Source of the DNA: Spirosoma linguale DSM 74
Lineage (GTDB): Bacteria > Bacteroidota > Bacteroidia > Cytophagales > Spirosomataceae
NCBI GenBank assembly: GCA_000024525.1
Contig: CP001769.1
Span: 3,505,001 to 3,569,000, forward strand
Reading direction: 5' to 3'
Length of the DNA: 64,000 nucleotides
Both the position numbers and the translations under genes were made by a program. Within the stretch, counting starts at the first letter, position 1. Every line of letters starts with the position of its first letter. This document shows positions 50,657 through 60,197 of this stretch, piece after piece. A model generated the notes under the pieces. It did not search any database, was not told the origin of the DNA, and worked only from the letters and a program-made list of their open reading frames with translations.

Positions 50657-52012
50657 ATGCTCATTCGGAACCGCCTGACCATCATTTTTACGTTGCTGGC
50701 AACGGCTATTCAGCTTACGTTGTCACTGCTGGTGTGGTACTTTTATTCGTTGTACAGGCAGGAAGAGTTCTATAGTCGGCTCGAATCTAAAGCCCGCGTG
50801 GCCGGACGGGTACTGATCTCCCGTCGGCATTTGCACGATGACTTTTTCAAGAATATGGTTCGTACCGACCTGCTCACCATTGTAGAGGAGCAGATCAGCA
50901 TTTACGATAACCGGCACAATCTGGTATTTACCAACCGTACCTTAAAAGAATCCGAGTACTATAAAGAAAAGATACCCCTACTCTCCTCCGACCCACTGGT
51001 TGAGTTCAGAAGCGGCCACCTCGAATCTATTCTTATGGCGTATCGGGACCGGGGGCAACTGTTCTACATTTTTGCATCCGGCTATGACCGAATCGGTTTT
51101 GCCAAGCTGGGTACGCTGCAACAAATCATGCTGCTGGCCAATCTGTTTGGTTTTACATTGATCGTGCTGGCGGGCTGGTATTTTGCCGGTCGGGTGCTCA
51201 ATCCCATATCCCAGATTGTCGATGAAGTGGAACAGATTACCGCGACACAGCTTTACAAGCGGGTGAACGAAGGAAACCGCCGGGACGAAATTGCTCAACT
51301 TGCCATGACCTTCAACCAGATGCTTTTCCGACTGGAAGACGCCTTTGTTTCGCAGCGCAGCTTTGTCGCTCACGCTTCCCACGAATTGCGAACACCCCTC
51401 ACCAACACCCTGGGAACCCTCGAAACGTCCATTCGCTACGATAAGAATCCGGCCGACTGGCGCGACAGCATGGTAATTGCGGTTGAAGAACTGAAAAAAG
51501 TAATTGCCCTGACGAATGGGTTATTGGGTCTGGCCAAAGTTACCGATGGAACCGTTGCGCTGACGGCCGTTCAGGTGGACGATTGTTTGCTCACCGCCGT
51601 TGGGCAAGTCCAGACCAAGTATCCGGGCCGGAGCCTGCCCCTTCAATTTATGACCGGCGACGAAGCTGTGTTCACCGTAAAAGGCAGCGCCACCTTACTG
51701 ACAACGGCTTTTTTGAACGTGCTTGATAACGCCTGCAAGTATTCCGACGAAGCGGTTACTGTTAAACTTCAGGCTAAGGAAGACCAAATCACAATAACCA
51801 TTACCGACCGTGGCCGGGGCATCTCCGAAACAGATGCGGCTCACATTCTTGATCCGCTTTACCGGGGCGAAAATGTAGAAGGCGTACCCGGCTATGGCAT
51901 TGGTCTGGCGGTAACGCAGAAAATTATTGATTTACACCAGGGGTCTCTTCAGATTACTTCCCAGGTGAATGAAGGAACGACCGTTACCATTGTATTGCCT
52001 GGTCAGGTGTAA
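50657..52012 (+). CDS. sensor histidine kinase, second two-component system
   Basis: 451 residues. Transmembrane segments about 8-30 and 155-175 enclose a periplasmic sensor domain; then HAMP (NPISQIVDEVEQITATQL), HisKA with AHASHELRTPLTN and the HATPase (LNVLDNACKYSDEA, GYGIGLAVTQKII). It has the same architecture as the kinase at 33022 but a different sensor domain. It is 10 bp after the tandem repeat region. Signal unknown; downstream RND pump genes suggest envelope or toxic-compound sensing. Confidence 0.93.
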   Translation: MLIRNRLTIIFTLLATAIQLTLSLLVWYFYSLYRQEEFYSRLESKARVAGRVLISRRHLHDDFFKNMVRTDLLTIVEEQISIYDNRHNLVFTNRTLKESEYYKEKIPLLSSDPLVEFRSGHLESILMAYRDRGQLFYIFASGYDRIGFAKLGTLQQIMLLANLFGFTLIVLAGWYFAGRVLNPISQIVDEVEQITATQLYKRVNEGNRRDEIAQLAMTFNQMLFRLEDAFVSQRSFVAHASHELRTPLTNTLGTLETSIRYDKNPADWRDSMVIAVEELKKVIALTNGLLGLAKVTDGTVALTAVQVDDCLLTAVGQVQTKYPGRSLPLQFMTGDEAVFTVKGSATLLTTAFLNVLDNACKYSDEAVTVKLQAKEDQITITITDRGRGISETDAAHILDPLYRGENVEGVPGYGIGLAVTQKIIDLHQGSLQITSQVNEGTTVTIVLPGQV

Positions 52013-52336
52013 GCGATCTGGCCCTGTTTTGCTATACTGTATGCTGTTGGGGGCTTCCTCATGGTGTCAGGTTCTTAAGCCCGATATTCCTGAAAACGGC
52101 CCGGCTGAACTTAAAAAATAACAAGAAGTATTAATTTTAATCTCTTTTAAATTTGGCTCTTAAGAACATAAAATAAAACTTTTCCAATAAAGGGCTTTTA
52201 TATTAATAACTAATCACCTTACATAAATACAACTAATCACCTATAAAACAATCATTTACACATATCAATAAAAATAGACATTAATAGGCTATTGGACATT
52301 TTTAATGTGTTCTAATTTCCTTCTCATACCGTTTTA
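52013..52336. other. AT-rich upstream region of the RND pump cluster
   Basis: No gene seen in 324 bp. It contains TTTTAATCTCTTTTAA at 52135-52150, a near copy of the TTTAAC array words but with 10-bp spacing, and AACTAATCACCT twice (52208-52219, 52231-52242) with 23-bp spacing. These may be regulatory sites for the pump; no clear -7 box is visible. Confidence 0.55.
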
Positions 52337-52672
52337 ATGTTGCAGGGCTTGATTTGTATCGAAGTAACAAGGATACAAGTTATGCAACGCCGAAATTTTC
52401 CCTCGATTTTGCTCTACGGTTTTGGACTAGCCCTGGCTCTTTCTCTGGGGTTTAATGGCTTTTTGCTTTACGAGCAAAGCCATCGGCTGAGTCTTTACGA
52501 AGACGAGTTAGGCTACACTGTCCATCCGGTCGATCTCGTAGCCTGGCAGCAACAGCTCTCCGAATGCAAACGAGCCAATCAGCAGAAAGATAGTCTGATC
52601 AGCCGATTGGAGCAGTTGCCAACTGCACACGCAGGTCAGACGGTCATCACCCAGCACATGTCTTCACGCTAA
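52337..52672 (+). CDS. small single-span membrane protein before the RND pump
   Basis: 111 residues from ATG 52337, or 96 from ATG 52382. One hydrophobic segment (YGFGLALALSLGFNGFLLYE) is followed by a soluble, Gln-rich, coiled-coil-like tail (WQQQLSECKRANQQKDSLIS). I know no family. It precedes the pump genes by 56 bp in the same direction and may be part of the same operon as an accessory protein. Confidence 0.6.
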   Translation: MLQGLICIEVTRIQVMQRRNFPSILLYGFGLALALSLGFNGFLLYEQSHRLSLYEDELGYTVHPVDLVAWQQQLSECKRANQQKDSLISRLEQLPTAHAGQTVITQHMSSR

Positions 52673-52728
52673 CAGTACCCAAGCCATTAAACACTATCAA
52701 ATAGCTTCTCGTAAAAATTAAGATCGGT

Positions 52729-53820
52729 ATGAAAAAAACACACATTCTCCTGAGCTTGTTTGGCCTGTTCGCCCTCTTTGGCATGACAGGCTGTTCATCG
52801 AATGCAGAAGAGAAAAAAGAAGAGGAAGTTAAATTTCTGGTCACAAGCCCCTTACAGAAAGATACCCTGGCTACCAAAGACTATGTGTGTCAGGTTCACG
52901 CCATCCAGCATATTGAAGTAAGGGCACTGGAAAAAGGTTATCTCCAGAAAATTTTTGTAGACGAAGGGCAGTACGTAAAACAGGGACAGATGATGTTTCA
53001 GATCATGCCCGTGGTGTACAATGCCGAACTGCAGAAATCGCAGGCTGAAGCCAACTACGTAGGCATCGAATTTCAGAACACCAAACGGCTGGCCGATAGC
53101 AACATCGTTTCTAAAAACGAACTCGCACTGGCCCGTGCCAAGTTCGATAAGGCTAATGCCGATGTAACACTCGCAAAAACGCACTTGCAGTTTACTGAAA
53201 TCCGTGCCCCATTCAGTGGTATCATGGACCACTTTCAGGTACGACTGGGAAGTCTGGTCGATGATGGTGATTTGCTGACAACCCTGTCGGATAACAGCAA
53301 AATGTGGGTGTATTTCAACGTGCCGGAAGCCGAATACCTCGCCTATAAAATCCACCACGACGACAACATGAAACATGTAAGACTGGTGATGGCCAATAAC
53401 GAACTGTTCGACCAGCCCGGCGAAGTGCAAACCATTGAAGCTGACTTCAACAATGAAACCGGTAACATTGCTTTCCGGGCTACCTTCCCGAACCCAAAAG
53501 GTCTGCTAAGACACGGCGAAACCGGTAGTGTACGCATGACTGTACCACTCAAAAATGCCCTGATCATCCCGCAGAAAGCCACCTTCGAAGTACTGGAAAA
53601 GAAGTATGTATATGTGGTGGACAAAAACAATGTGGTACGGTCGAGGGAAATAGCCATAGCCGCCGAAATGCCGCACATTTTCGTCGTTCAGTCCGGTTTG
53701 ACCAAAGGCGACAGAATTCTGCTGGAAGGCTTGCGTCAGGTGAAGGAAAACGAAAAGATCCATGTCAACTACGTTCAGCCTGCTTCTGTCATCTCGAATC
53801 TGGGTCTGTACGCCGAGTAA
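52729..53820 (+). CDS. RND efflux pump, membrane-fusion (periplasmic adaptor) subunit
   Basis: A 363-residue lipoprotein adaptor: signal LFGLFALFGMTGCSSN with lipobox. The lipoyl halves surround IFVDEGQYVKQGQMMFQIMP and EIRAPFSGIMDHFQVRLGSL, with an alpha-helical hairpin between (AELQKSQAEANYVGIEFQNT). The beta-barrel and membrane-proximal parts follow. This AcrA/MexA-type protein connects the inner-membrane permease with the outer-membrane channel encoded next. Confidence 0.94.
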   Translation: MKKTHILLSLFGLFALFGMTGCSSNAEEKKEEEVKFLVTSPLQKDTLATKDYVCQVHAIQHIEVRALEKGYLQKIFVDEGQYVKQGQMMFQIMPVVYNAELQKSQAEANYVGIEFQNTKRLADSNIVSKNELALARAKFDKANADVTLAKTHLQFTEIRAPFSGIMDHFQVRLGSLVDDGDLLTTLSDNSKMWVYFNVPEAEYLAYKIHHDDNMKHVRLVMANNELFDQPGEVQTIEADFNNETGNIAFRATFPNPKGLLRHGETGSVRMTVPLKNALIIPQKATFEVLEKKYVYVVDKNNVVRSREIAIAAEMPHIFVVQSGLTKGDRILLEGLRQVKENEKIHVNYVQPASVISNLGLYAE

Positions 53821-53845
53821 TCAACCATTCTAAAACAGGGAAGAC

Positions 53846-56800
53846 ATGTTCAATAAATTCATACGTAGACCTGTATTCGCTATCGTGATTTCCATCATGA
53901 TCGTGTTCATAGGTGTACTGGCTATCAAGAGCTTACCTATTTCTCAGTTTCCGGATATTGCCCCAACAACCGTAAACATATTTATTGCTTATCCTGGCTC
54001 CAGTGCCGACGTACTGGTAAAATCGACGTTGATTACGTTGGAGCAGGCCATCAACGGCGTTCAGGATATGCGCTACATTGCCACCGATGCAACCAGCGCC
54101 GGTGAAGCTACGCTCCGCATTATTTTTGAACCGGGTACAGACCCTAACACGGCCGTTATCAGGGTAAAGACCAGGGTCGACCAGGTTATGCCGCTTCTTC
54201 CCGAACTGGTACAGCGCGAAGGGGTTATCATTTCGCCTGTTCAGCCCAGTATGCTGATGTACGTCAACCTCTTTTCAAAGGAGAAGAGTATTGACGAAAA
54301 ATTCCTGTTTAACTACGCTACCGTTAAAATGATCCCTGAAATTCAGCGGACCAAAGGGGTAGCCAGGGCACAAATATTGGGTAGCCGACGCTATGCCATG
54401 CGCGTTTGGCTCAACCCCGAACGGATGCGGGCCTACAACATCTCGACCGAAGAGGTTATGAAGGCTATCGGCGAGCAGAGTATTATTGGTCGGCCGGGTC
54501 GGATTGGTCAAAGCTCCGGTATAGCGGCCCAGTCGCTGGAATACGTGCTTACCTATAAAGGCCGGTATAATAAACCGGAAGAGTACGAAGGAATCATCGT
54601 AAGAGCCAATGCCTCCGGCGAAAGCATTCACCTGAAGGATATTGCCCGTGTAGAATTAGGTAGTGAATTCTTCGATATTTATTCCAACCTGGATGGTCAT
54701 GCCTCGGCCGCTATCGTGTTGCGGCAAAACTACGGCAGTAACGCCAGCGATGTTATCAACGAAGTAAAAGAGAAGCTTGAGGTAATGAAAGCCTCCTTCC
54801 CGCCGGGAGTCGACTACAAAATCAGCTATGACGTGTCGAACTTCCTCGATGCGTCGATCGAGCAGGTTATTCACACCCTTCGCGACGCGTTCATTCTGGT
54901 GGCTCTGGTTGTGTTCCTGTTCCTGGGCGACTGGCGGTCTACGCTGATTCCTATTCTGGCGGTTCCTGTATCGCTGATCGGTGCTTTCTTCGTTATCCAG
55001 GCATTTGGGCTTTCTATCAACCTGATTACCCTGTTTGCGCTGGTTCTGGCCATTGGTATTGTGGTCGATGATGCCATTGTGGTGGTGGAAGCGGTACACG
55101 CCAAGATGGAAGAAGAGCCGCATTTGACCCCCTTCCGGGCGGTTCAGAAAGTGTTGGGTGAAATTAGTGGCGCCATCATCGCCATTACCCTCGTGATGGT
55201 ATCGGTGTTCCTGCCTATTTCCTTCATGTCGGGTCCGGTGGGTACCTTCTATCGTCAGTTCTCTATTACGATGGCTAGCTCCATTGTGATTTCGGCCCTG
55301 ATCGCCCTCACGCTTACGCCCGTACTGTGTGCCATGCTGCTGAAAAACCATCATGGACATCCACCTAAAAAGAACCCGCTAACCCGTGCGCTTGACAGCT
55401 TCAACCGGGGATTTGATAAAATGACCGGGTGGTACGTTGGCTTACTGAAGTTGATCGTTAGTCGCCGATTTGTGACGTTCGCCATCCTGATTGGCTTCTG
55501 TGCCGGTATTGTCGTTGTGAATAAGATTCTGCCCGCAGGCTTTATTCCGAACGAGGACCAGAGTACCATCTATGCCATTATCCAGACGCCACCGGGTTCT
55601 ACCCTGGAAAAAACCAACGAGGTATCCCGACGGCTCCAGAAAATTTGCGAAGAGGTTCCGGGCATCGAATCAGTATCGTCGCTGGCTGGTTACGAGATCA
55701 TGACCGAAGGCCGGGGTTCCAACGCCGGTACCTGTCTGATCAACCTGAAAACCTGGTCGGACCGCGATAAGAACGTGAAGGAAATCATGGAAGAGCTGGA
55801 GGAGAAATCGAGAAACCTCGGCGCGACAGTCGAGTTCTTCGAGCCACCGGCAATCCCCGGATTTGGTACATCGGGTGGTTTCTCGATGCGTCTGCTCGAC
55901 AAAACGACCGATACGGACTACAGCGAGTTTGACAAGATCAACAAGCAGTTCATGGAGAACCTGAGCAAACGGAAAGAACTTACGGGCTTGTTTACCTTCT
56001 TTGCGGCCAACTATCCGCAGTACGAACTGGAGATCGACAACAAGCTGGCCATGCAAAAGGGCGTATCTATCGGCAAAGCGATGGATAACCTCAACATCAT
56101 GATCGGTAGTACCTACGAACAAGGGTTTATCAAGTACAACCAGTTCTTCAAAGTGTACGTGCAGTCGGACCCTAGTTTCCGGCGGCTTCCAACCGATCTG
56201 CTGAAGCTTTTTGTCAAGAACGATGCGGGTGAAATGGTGCCTTACTCGGCCTTCATGCACCTGAAAAAAGGACAGGGACCCAACGAAATCACCCGGTTCA
56301 ATTTGTACAACTCGGCGGCTATTCAGGGACTTCCAGCAAAAGGCTATACGACGGCCGATGCCATCCAGGCGATTCGCGAAGTAGCTGCCAAAACGTTGCC
56401 TAAAGGATATGACATCGCTTTTGAAGGACTTTCGTACGATGAATCGATTCGGGGAAATGAGGCTCTGTATGTCTTCCTGATCGTACTGGCCTTCGTCTAC
56501 TTTGTACTGGCAGCTCAGTACGAGAGCTTTATCATTCCGTTGGCCGTGGTGTTCTCGCTGCCGGTTGGGGTATTCGGGTCGTTCCTGGTGTTGAAAATGA
56601 TGGGGTTGGAAAACAACATCTATGCTCAGATCGGACTCATCATGCTCATTGGTCTGCTGGGTAAAAATGCCGTACTGATCGTTGAGTTCGCTGTTCAGAA
56701 ACGACAGCAGGGCGAAACGATTCTCAACGCAGCTATTGAAGGGGCAAGGGTCCGTTTCCGACCTATCCTGATGACCTCGTTCGCCTTCGTAGCCGGTTTG

Positions 56801-57049
56801 ATACCGTTGATCATTGCAACGGGTGCAGGCGCTATCGGTAACCGTACCATTGGTGCATCGGCCTTGGGGGGTATGTTATTCGGAACCATTTTTGGGGTCA
56901 TCATCATCCCCGGATTGTACTACATTTTTGGTAGTCTGGCCGATGGCCGCAAGATGATCAAAGATGAAGAGGCTGATTCGCTGACCGAAAATCTGGTCCA
57001 TCAATTAGACGAATTCCCTGTAACCGAAGAAAGCACGAACCATGTTTAA
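53846..57049 (+). CDS. RND efflux pump, inner-membrane permease (HAE1/AcrB type)
   Basis: 1067 residues; a 12-span proton antiporter with two large periplasmic loops. FIRRPVFAIVISIMIVFIGV and PISQFPDIAPTTVNI are the family opening. The proton-relay aspartates are in LAIGIVVDDAIVVVEAVHAK. RFRPILMTSFAFVAGLIPL marks the C-terminal half. This is the hydrophobic/amphiphilic efflux subfamily (drugs, bile salts, dyes) and not the metal subfamily. It overlaps the start of the outer-membrane factor gene by 8 bp. Confidence 0.95.
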   Translation: MFNKFIRRPVFAIVISIMIVFIGVLAIKSLPISQFPDIAPTTVNIFIAYPGSSADVLVKSTLITLEQAINGVQDMRYIATDATSAGEATLRIIFEPGTDPNTAVIRVKTRVDQVMPLLPELVQREGVIISPVQPSMLMYVNLFSKEKSIDEKFLFNYATVKMIPEIQRTKGVARAQILGSRRYAMRVWLNPERMRAYNISTEEVMKAIGEQSIIGRPGRIGQSSGIAAQSLEYVLTYKGRYNKPEEYEGIIVRANASGESIHLKDIARVELGSEFFDIYSNLDGHASAAIVLRQNYGSNASDVINEVKEKLEVMKASFPPGVDYKISYDVSNFLDASIEQVIHTLRDAFILVALVVFLFLGDWRSTLIPILAVPVSLIGAFFVIQAFGLSINLITLFALVLAIGIVVDDAIVVVEAVHAKMEEEPHLTPFRAVQKVLGEISGAIIAITLVMVSVFLPISFMSGPVGTFYRQFSITMASSIVISALIALTLTPVLCAMLLKNHHGHPPKKNPLTRALDSFNRGFDKMTGWYVGLLKLIVSRRFVTFAILIGFCAGIVVVNKILPAGFIPNEDQSTIYAIIQTPPGSTLEKTNEVSRRLQKICEEVPGIESVSSLAGYEIMTEGRGSNAGTCLINLKTWSDRDKNVKEIMEELEEKSRNLGATVEFFEPPAIPGFGTSGGFSMRLLDKTTDTDYSEFDKINKQFMENLSKRKELTGLFTFFAANYPQYELEIDNKLAMQKGVSIGKAMDNLNIMIGSTYEQGFIKYNQFFKVYVQSDPSFRRLPTDLLKLFVKNDAGEMVPYSAFMHLKKGQGPNEITRFNLYNSAAIQGLPAKGYTTADAIQAIREVAAKTLPKGYDIAFEGLSYDESIRGNEALYVFLIVLAFVYFVLAAQYESFIIPLAVVFSLPVGVFGSFLVLKMMGLENNIYAQIGLIMLIGLLGKNAVLIVEFAVQKRQQGETILNAAIEGARVRFRPILMTSFAFVAGLIPLIIATGAGAIGNRTIGASALGGMLFGTIFGVIIIPGLYYIFGSLADGRKMIKDEEADSLTENLVHQLDEFPVTEESTNHV

Positions 57050-58472
57050 AACACGCATTTATATAGGACTGGGGATTACCTGCATGACGTTAGCCATAAC
57101 GTCATGCAAAACCCCGGCATTGGTTACCCGAACCGAGAACAGAAACGTTCCTGTCACTTACAACACCGGTCAGGATACCCTAAATACAGGGAAGGTCAAC
57201 TGGCGGGAATTTTTCACCGACCCTCACCTGTCGGCCCTGATTGATACGGCTCTTGGAAACAACCAGGAACTGAACATCAGCTTGCAGGAGATTCAGGTTG
57301 CCCAGAATGAGATTAGAGCCAGAACCGGCGAGTATCTGCCGTTTGTAGGCCTTCAGGCGGGAGCCGGTATCGATAAGGTAGGCCGGTACACCCGGTCGGG
57401 AGCTATTGAAGAAAGTACGGAAATCAGGCCGGGCCACAATTTCCCAAATCCCCTGCCCGACTTCCTGCTGTCGGCCAATGCTTCCTGGCAGGTCGACATC
57501 TGGAACAAGCTGCACAACGCCAAACGGGCAGCCGCCATCCGGTATTTGTCGTCCATTGAAGGGAAAAACTTCACAGTTACTAACCTGGTTGCCGAAATCG
57601 CAAACTCGTATTACGAGCTGCTGGGACTCGATAGCCAACTGGATATCGTTAAGCGGAACATCGACATTCAGACCAATGCCTTGTCTATTGTCCGGCTGGA
57701 AAAAGAATCGGCCAAAGTGACGGAACTGGCCGTGCGTCGATTCGAAGCCCAGGTGCTCCGTACCCAAAGTCTGCAATTCGACATTCAGCAGCGTATTACG
57801 GAAACCGAGAACCACATCAATTTTCTGGTGGGTCGATTCCCGCAGCCCGTTCAGCGGAGTACGCAGGATTTCAATACGCGAATACCCGAAGTTATGCATG
57901 CCGGTATTCCAACGCAGCTGTTGCAGAACCGGCCTGATATCCGACGGGCCGAGCGGGAGCTGGAAGCGGCCAAGCTGGATGTTCAGGTGGCACGGGCTAA
58001 CTTTCTGCCGTCGCTGGATTTATCGGCCGCTGTGGGGTTCAACTCGTACAAGCCAACGCTTCTGTTAACGCCTGAGTCGTTTCTCTATTCATTGATTGGC
58101 GGCTTTACCCGGCCATTGATCAACCGGAATTCAATAAAAGCGATGTACTATAGCGCGAATGCCAAGCAGATTCAGGCGGTTTACAATTACGAACGCACGA
58201 TTCTTAACGCCTACATCGAAGTAGCGAACCAGATAGCCAATATCAACAACCTGCAACGAAGCTACGATTTGAAGGCCCGGCAGGTAGATGCGCTCATCCA
58301 GTCGACCAATATTTCAAATACGCTTTTCAAATCGGCACGAGCCGACTACATGGAAGTGCTACTGACCCAACGCGATGCGCTGGAATCACGGTTCGATCTG
58401 GTTGAAACGAAAGTACAGCAATTGAATGCCATGGTTAATACCTACCGGGCATTGGGTGGCGGCTGGAAGTAA
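57042..58472 (+). CDS. RND efflux pump, outer-membrane factor (OprM/TolC family)
   Basis: 476 residues; lipoprotein with signal ITCMTLAITSCKTP (lipobox TSC). Two OEP repeats cover the barrel and coiled coil: WREFFTDPHLSALIDTALGN at the start, and QNRPDIRRAERELEAAKLDV in the second half. The coding sequence overlaps the permease gene by 8 bp, so the three pump genes form one operon. The stop lies 14 bp before a long hairpin. Confidence 0.95.
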   Translation: MFKTRIYIGLGITCMTLAITSCKTPALVTRTENRNVPVTYNTGQDTLNTGKVNWREFFTDPHLSALIDTALGNNQELNISLQEIQVAQNEIRARTGEYLPFVGLQAGAGIDKVGRYTRSGAIEESTEIRPGHNFPNPLPDFLLSANASWQVDIWNKLHNAKRAAAIRYLSSIEGKNFTVTNLVAEIANSYYELLGLDSQLDIVKRNIDIQTNALSIVRLEKESAKVTELAVRRFEAQVLRTQSLQFDIQQRITETENHINFLVGRFPQPVQRSTQDFNTRIPEVMHAGIPTQLLQNRPDIRRAERELEAAKLDVQVARANFLPSLDLSAAVGFNSYKPTLLLTPESFLYSLIGGFTRPLINRNSIKAMYYSANAKQIQAVYNYERTILNAYIEVANQIANINNLQRSYDLKARQVDALIQSTNISNTLFKSARADYMEVLLTQRDALESRFDLVETKVQQLNAMVNTYRALGGGWK

Positions 58473-58486
58473 CGGCCAAATAACTA

Positions 58487-58548
58487 CAGAAAGGGGTAGA
58501 TTAAACGCTATATCTTGAAGATATGGCGTTTAATCTACCCCTTTCTGT
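58487..58548. terminator. long hairpin between pump operon and MBOAT gene
   Basis: About 30-bp arms with one mismatch around a short loop (ACAGAAAGGGGTAGATT on the left and its complement on the right). The genes on both sides are convergent, so it can end both transcripts. There is no long T run, though short ones flank it. The symmetry and length are striking for a terminator. Confidence 0.7.
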
Positions 58549-58557
58549 ACCCCAGCG

Positions 58558-60090
58558 TTAAAACTGGAAATAGATAAACTGATTGGACGAAAACACCCCG
58601 AAGAGGTACGTTACGAACGTAGTCAGCCCAAACAATATGGCAAAGCGAATTGTACTACGCGTTGGAATCGTCAGGTAAAACTGTTCTTTCAGCAGCAGAA
58701 ACACGATCAGGAAAACACTAAACCACATCTCAACCGAGTTCAGTGGGCTATCGATGGTATCACTCACCGATGCCGTTGGTATTCGCTTCAGAATCAGGAA
58801 GGCGTCGGCCAGGCTACGGGCTCTAAAAAACACCCAGGTCAGCATGATTAACGTGAACGTGATCAGCACATTAATCACCACTCGTACGGGCGACTTACGA
58901 CTCTCTTTATCGTGCACCGGCGAGGTTACCAGACTCGGGGGAACCCGCGAAAAGCCCATTTTTGCCAGCAGCTTATCCCGCAAAACGGCCAGAATCTGAT
59001 AAAGGCCATTGAGGCCGCCCCAAATGACGTAGGTCCAGTTGGGACCATGCCAGAGACCACTGGCCAGAAAGACAATAAGCATGTTGAGGTACTGCCGAAC
59101 CTCCCCTTTTCGGTTACCACCGAGTGGAATGTACAGATAATCGCGAAACCAGGTCGAGAGCGAGATGTGCCACCGACGCCAGAACTCAGAGATGGACTGG
59201 GCAATGTATGGCGTTTTGAAGTTATCCATCAGGGTGAAACCCATAACCCGGGCCGCTCCAATGGCGACATCAGAATAGCCCGAAAAGTCGCAGTAAATCT
59301 GGAACGTATAAAAGAAGGTGGCAATTAACAGCGTCAGACCATTCTGCTGTGCCGGATCGGCGTAGGCATGGTCAACGAGCATAGCGAGTCGGTCGGCAAT
59401 GACAAGTTTCTTGAAAAGCCCGAACGCCATCTGCATCAGGCCCGCCTTTACCTTCTCGACATCGTATTTAAAATAATCGTGAAACTGCCAGAGCACATTC
59501 TGCGGCCGTTCGATGGGCCCCGCTACGAGTTGCGGGTAAAACATGACATACAGGGCGTAGATACCAAAGTGTTTTTCGGCTTTCTGATTACCCCGGTACA
59601 CTTCTATGGTGTAACTCATAGCCTGAAACGTATGGAACGACAGGCCAATGGGCAGAATGCTCATGTTGTCTTTGTACGACGAAATACCGCTTTGCCCAAA
59701 CACGTGCAGTACTTTTACGAACACCCGGTTCACCTGTTCCGTCACCGATTCGGCAACGCCGGGCATGCTTAGCTTCTCAAACAGCAGGGAGATATTTTCG
59801 GTAAAAAAGCCGAGGTATTTAAAGAAGGCCAGAATTCCGAGGTTCGAAATCAGCGACAGAATCAGCAGCCAGCGTCGGGATTTACCGCTTGCTTTTTCAA
59901 TCCAGATCCCGGCCATGTAGTCGATTACAATAGTGAGGAAAAGAATAAGAATATAAGCTGGCTGGAAAACCATGTAGAAGTAGCAACTAGCTACCAGCAA
60001 CAGTATCCACCGCCCCTGCCACTTCAGACTGAAGTAGCTAAGCGTAACGACCGTAAAAAAAAGTAAAAACTGTAGTGAATTAAAAAGCAT
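58558..60090 (-). CDS. MBOAT-family O-acyltransferase (AlgI/DltB-like)
   Basis: A 510-residue multispan inner-membrane acyltransferase. Landmarks: SEFWRRWHISLSTWFRDYLY and the catalytic-histidine region FLASGLWHGPNWTYVIWGGL. Such proteins move acyl groups (usually acetyl) across the membrane for O-acetylation of surface polysaccharides, usually with a secreted AlgJ/AlgX-type partner. No such partner gene is visible next to it, though the gene to its right is a glycosyltransferase. Start is ATG at 60090. Confidence 0.93.
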   Translation of the reverse strand: MLFNSLQFLLFFTVVTLSYFSLKWQGRWILLLVASCYFYMVFQPAYILILFLTIVIDYMAGIWIEKASGKSRRWLLILSLISNLGILAFFKYLGFFTENISLLFEKLSMPGVAESVTEQVNRVFVKVLHVFGQSGISSYKDNMSILPIGLSFHTFQAMSYTIEVYRGNQKAEKHFGIYALYVMFYPQLVAGPIERPQNVLWQFHDYFKYDVEKVKAGLMQMAFGLFKKLVIADRLAMLVDHAYADPAQQNGLTLLIATFFYTFQIYCDFSGYSDVAIGAARVMGFTLMDNFKTPYIAQSISEFWRRWHISLSTWFRDYLYIPLGGNRKGEVRQYLNMLIVFLASGLWHGPNWTYVIWGGLNGLYQILAVLRDKLLAKMGFSRVPPSLVTSPVHDKESRKSPVRVVINVLITFTLIMLTWVFFRARSLADAFLILKRIPTASVSDTIDSPLNSVEMWFSVFLIVFLLLKEQFYLTIPTRSTIRFAILFGLTTFVTYLFGVFSSNQFIYFQF

Positions 60091-60100
60091 GGTTAAATAC

Positions 60101-60183
60101 GTGGTAAGTCGGGGAGTCAGTAAGTGCGCGCGGCCACCAGTGCGGTGCGGTCAGCCACTTACTGACTTACCCGACTTACTGAC
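60101..60183. repeat. intercistronic hairpin of GTAAGT/GTCAG words
   Basis: 60101-60126 (GTGGTAAGTCGGGGAGTCAG then TAAGTG) pairs with 60156-60183 with small gaps. The words GTAAGT and GTCAG are shared with the hairpin at 46313-46360. It lies between two minus-strand genes, upstream of the MBOAT gene on the transcribed strand. Confidence 0.78.
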
Positions 60184-60197
60184 TATCTGCGACTCCG

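Noticed and set aside
52135..52150. Third TTTAAC-type regulator array before the RND pump
   Set aside because: Word is similar but spacing is 10 bp and only two boxes are clear, so it was not counted as an array.
54656..55360. Long antisense open frame in the RND permease gene
   Set aside because: Low-complexity His/Asn/Arg-rich translation, a typical shadow of transmembrane codons on the other strand.
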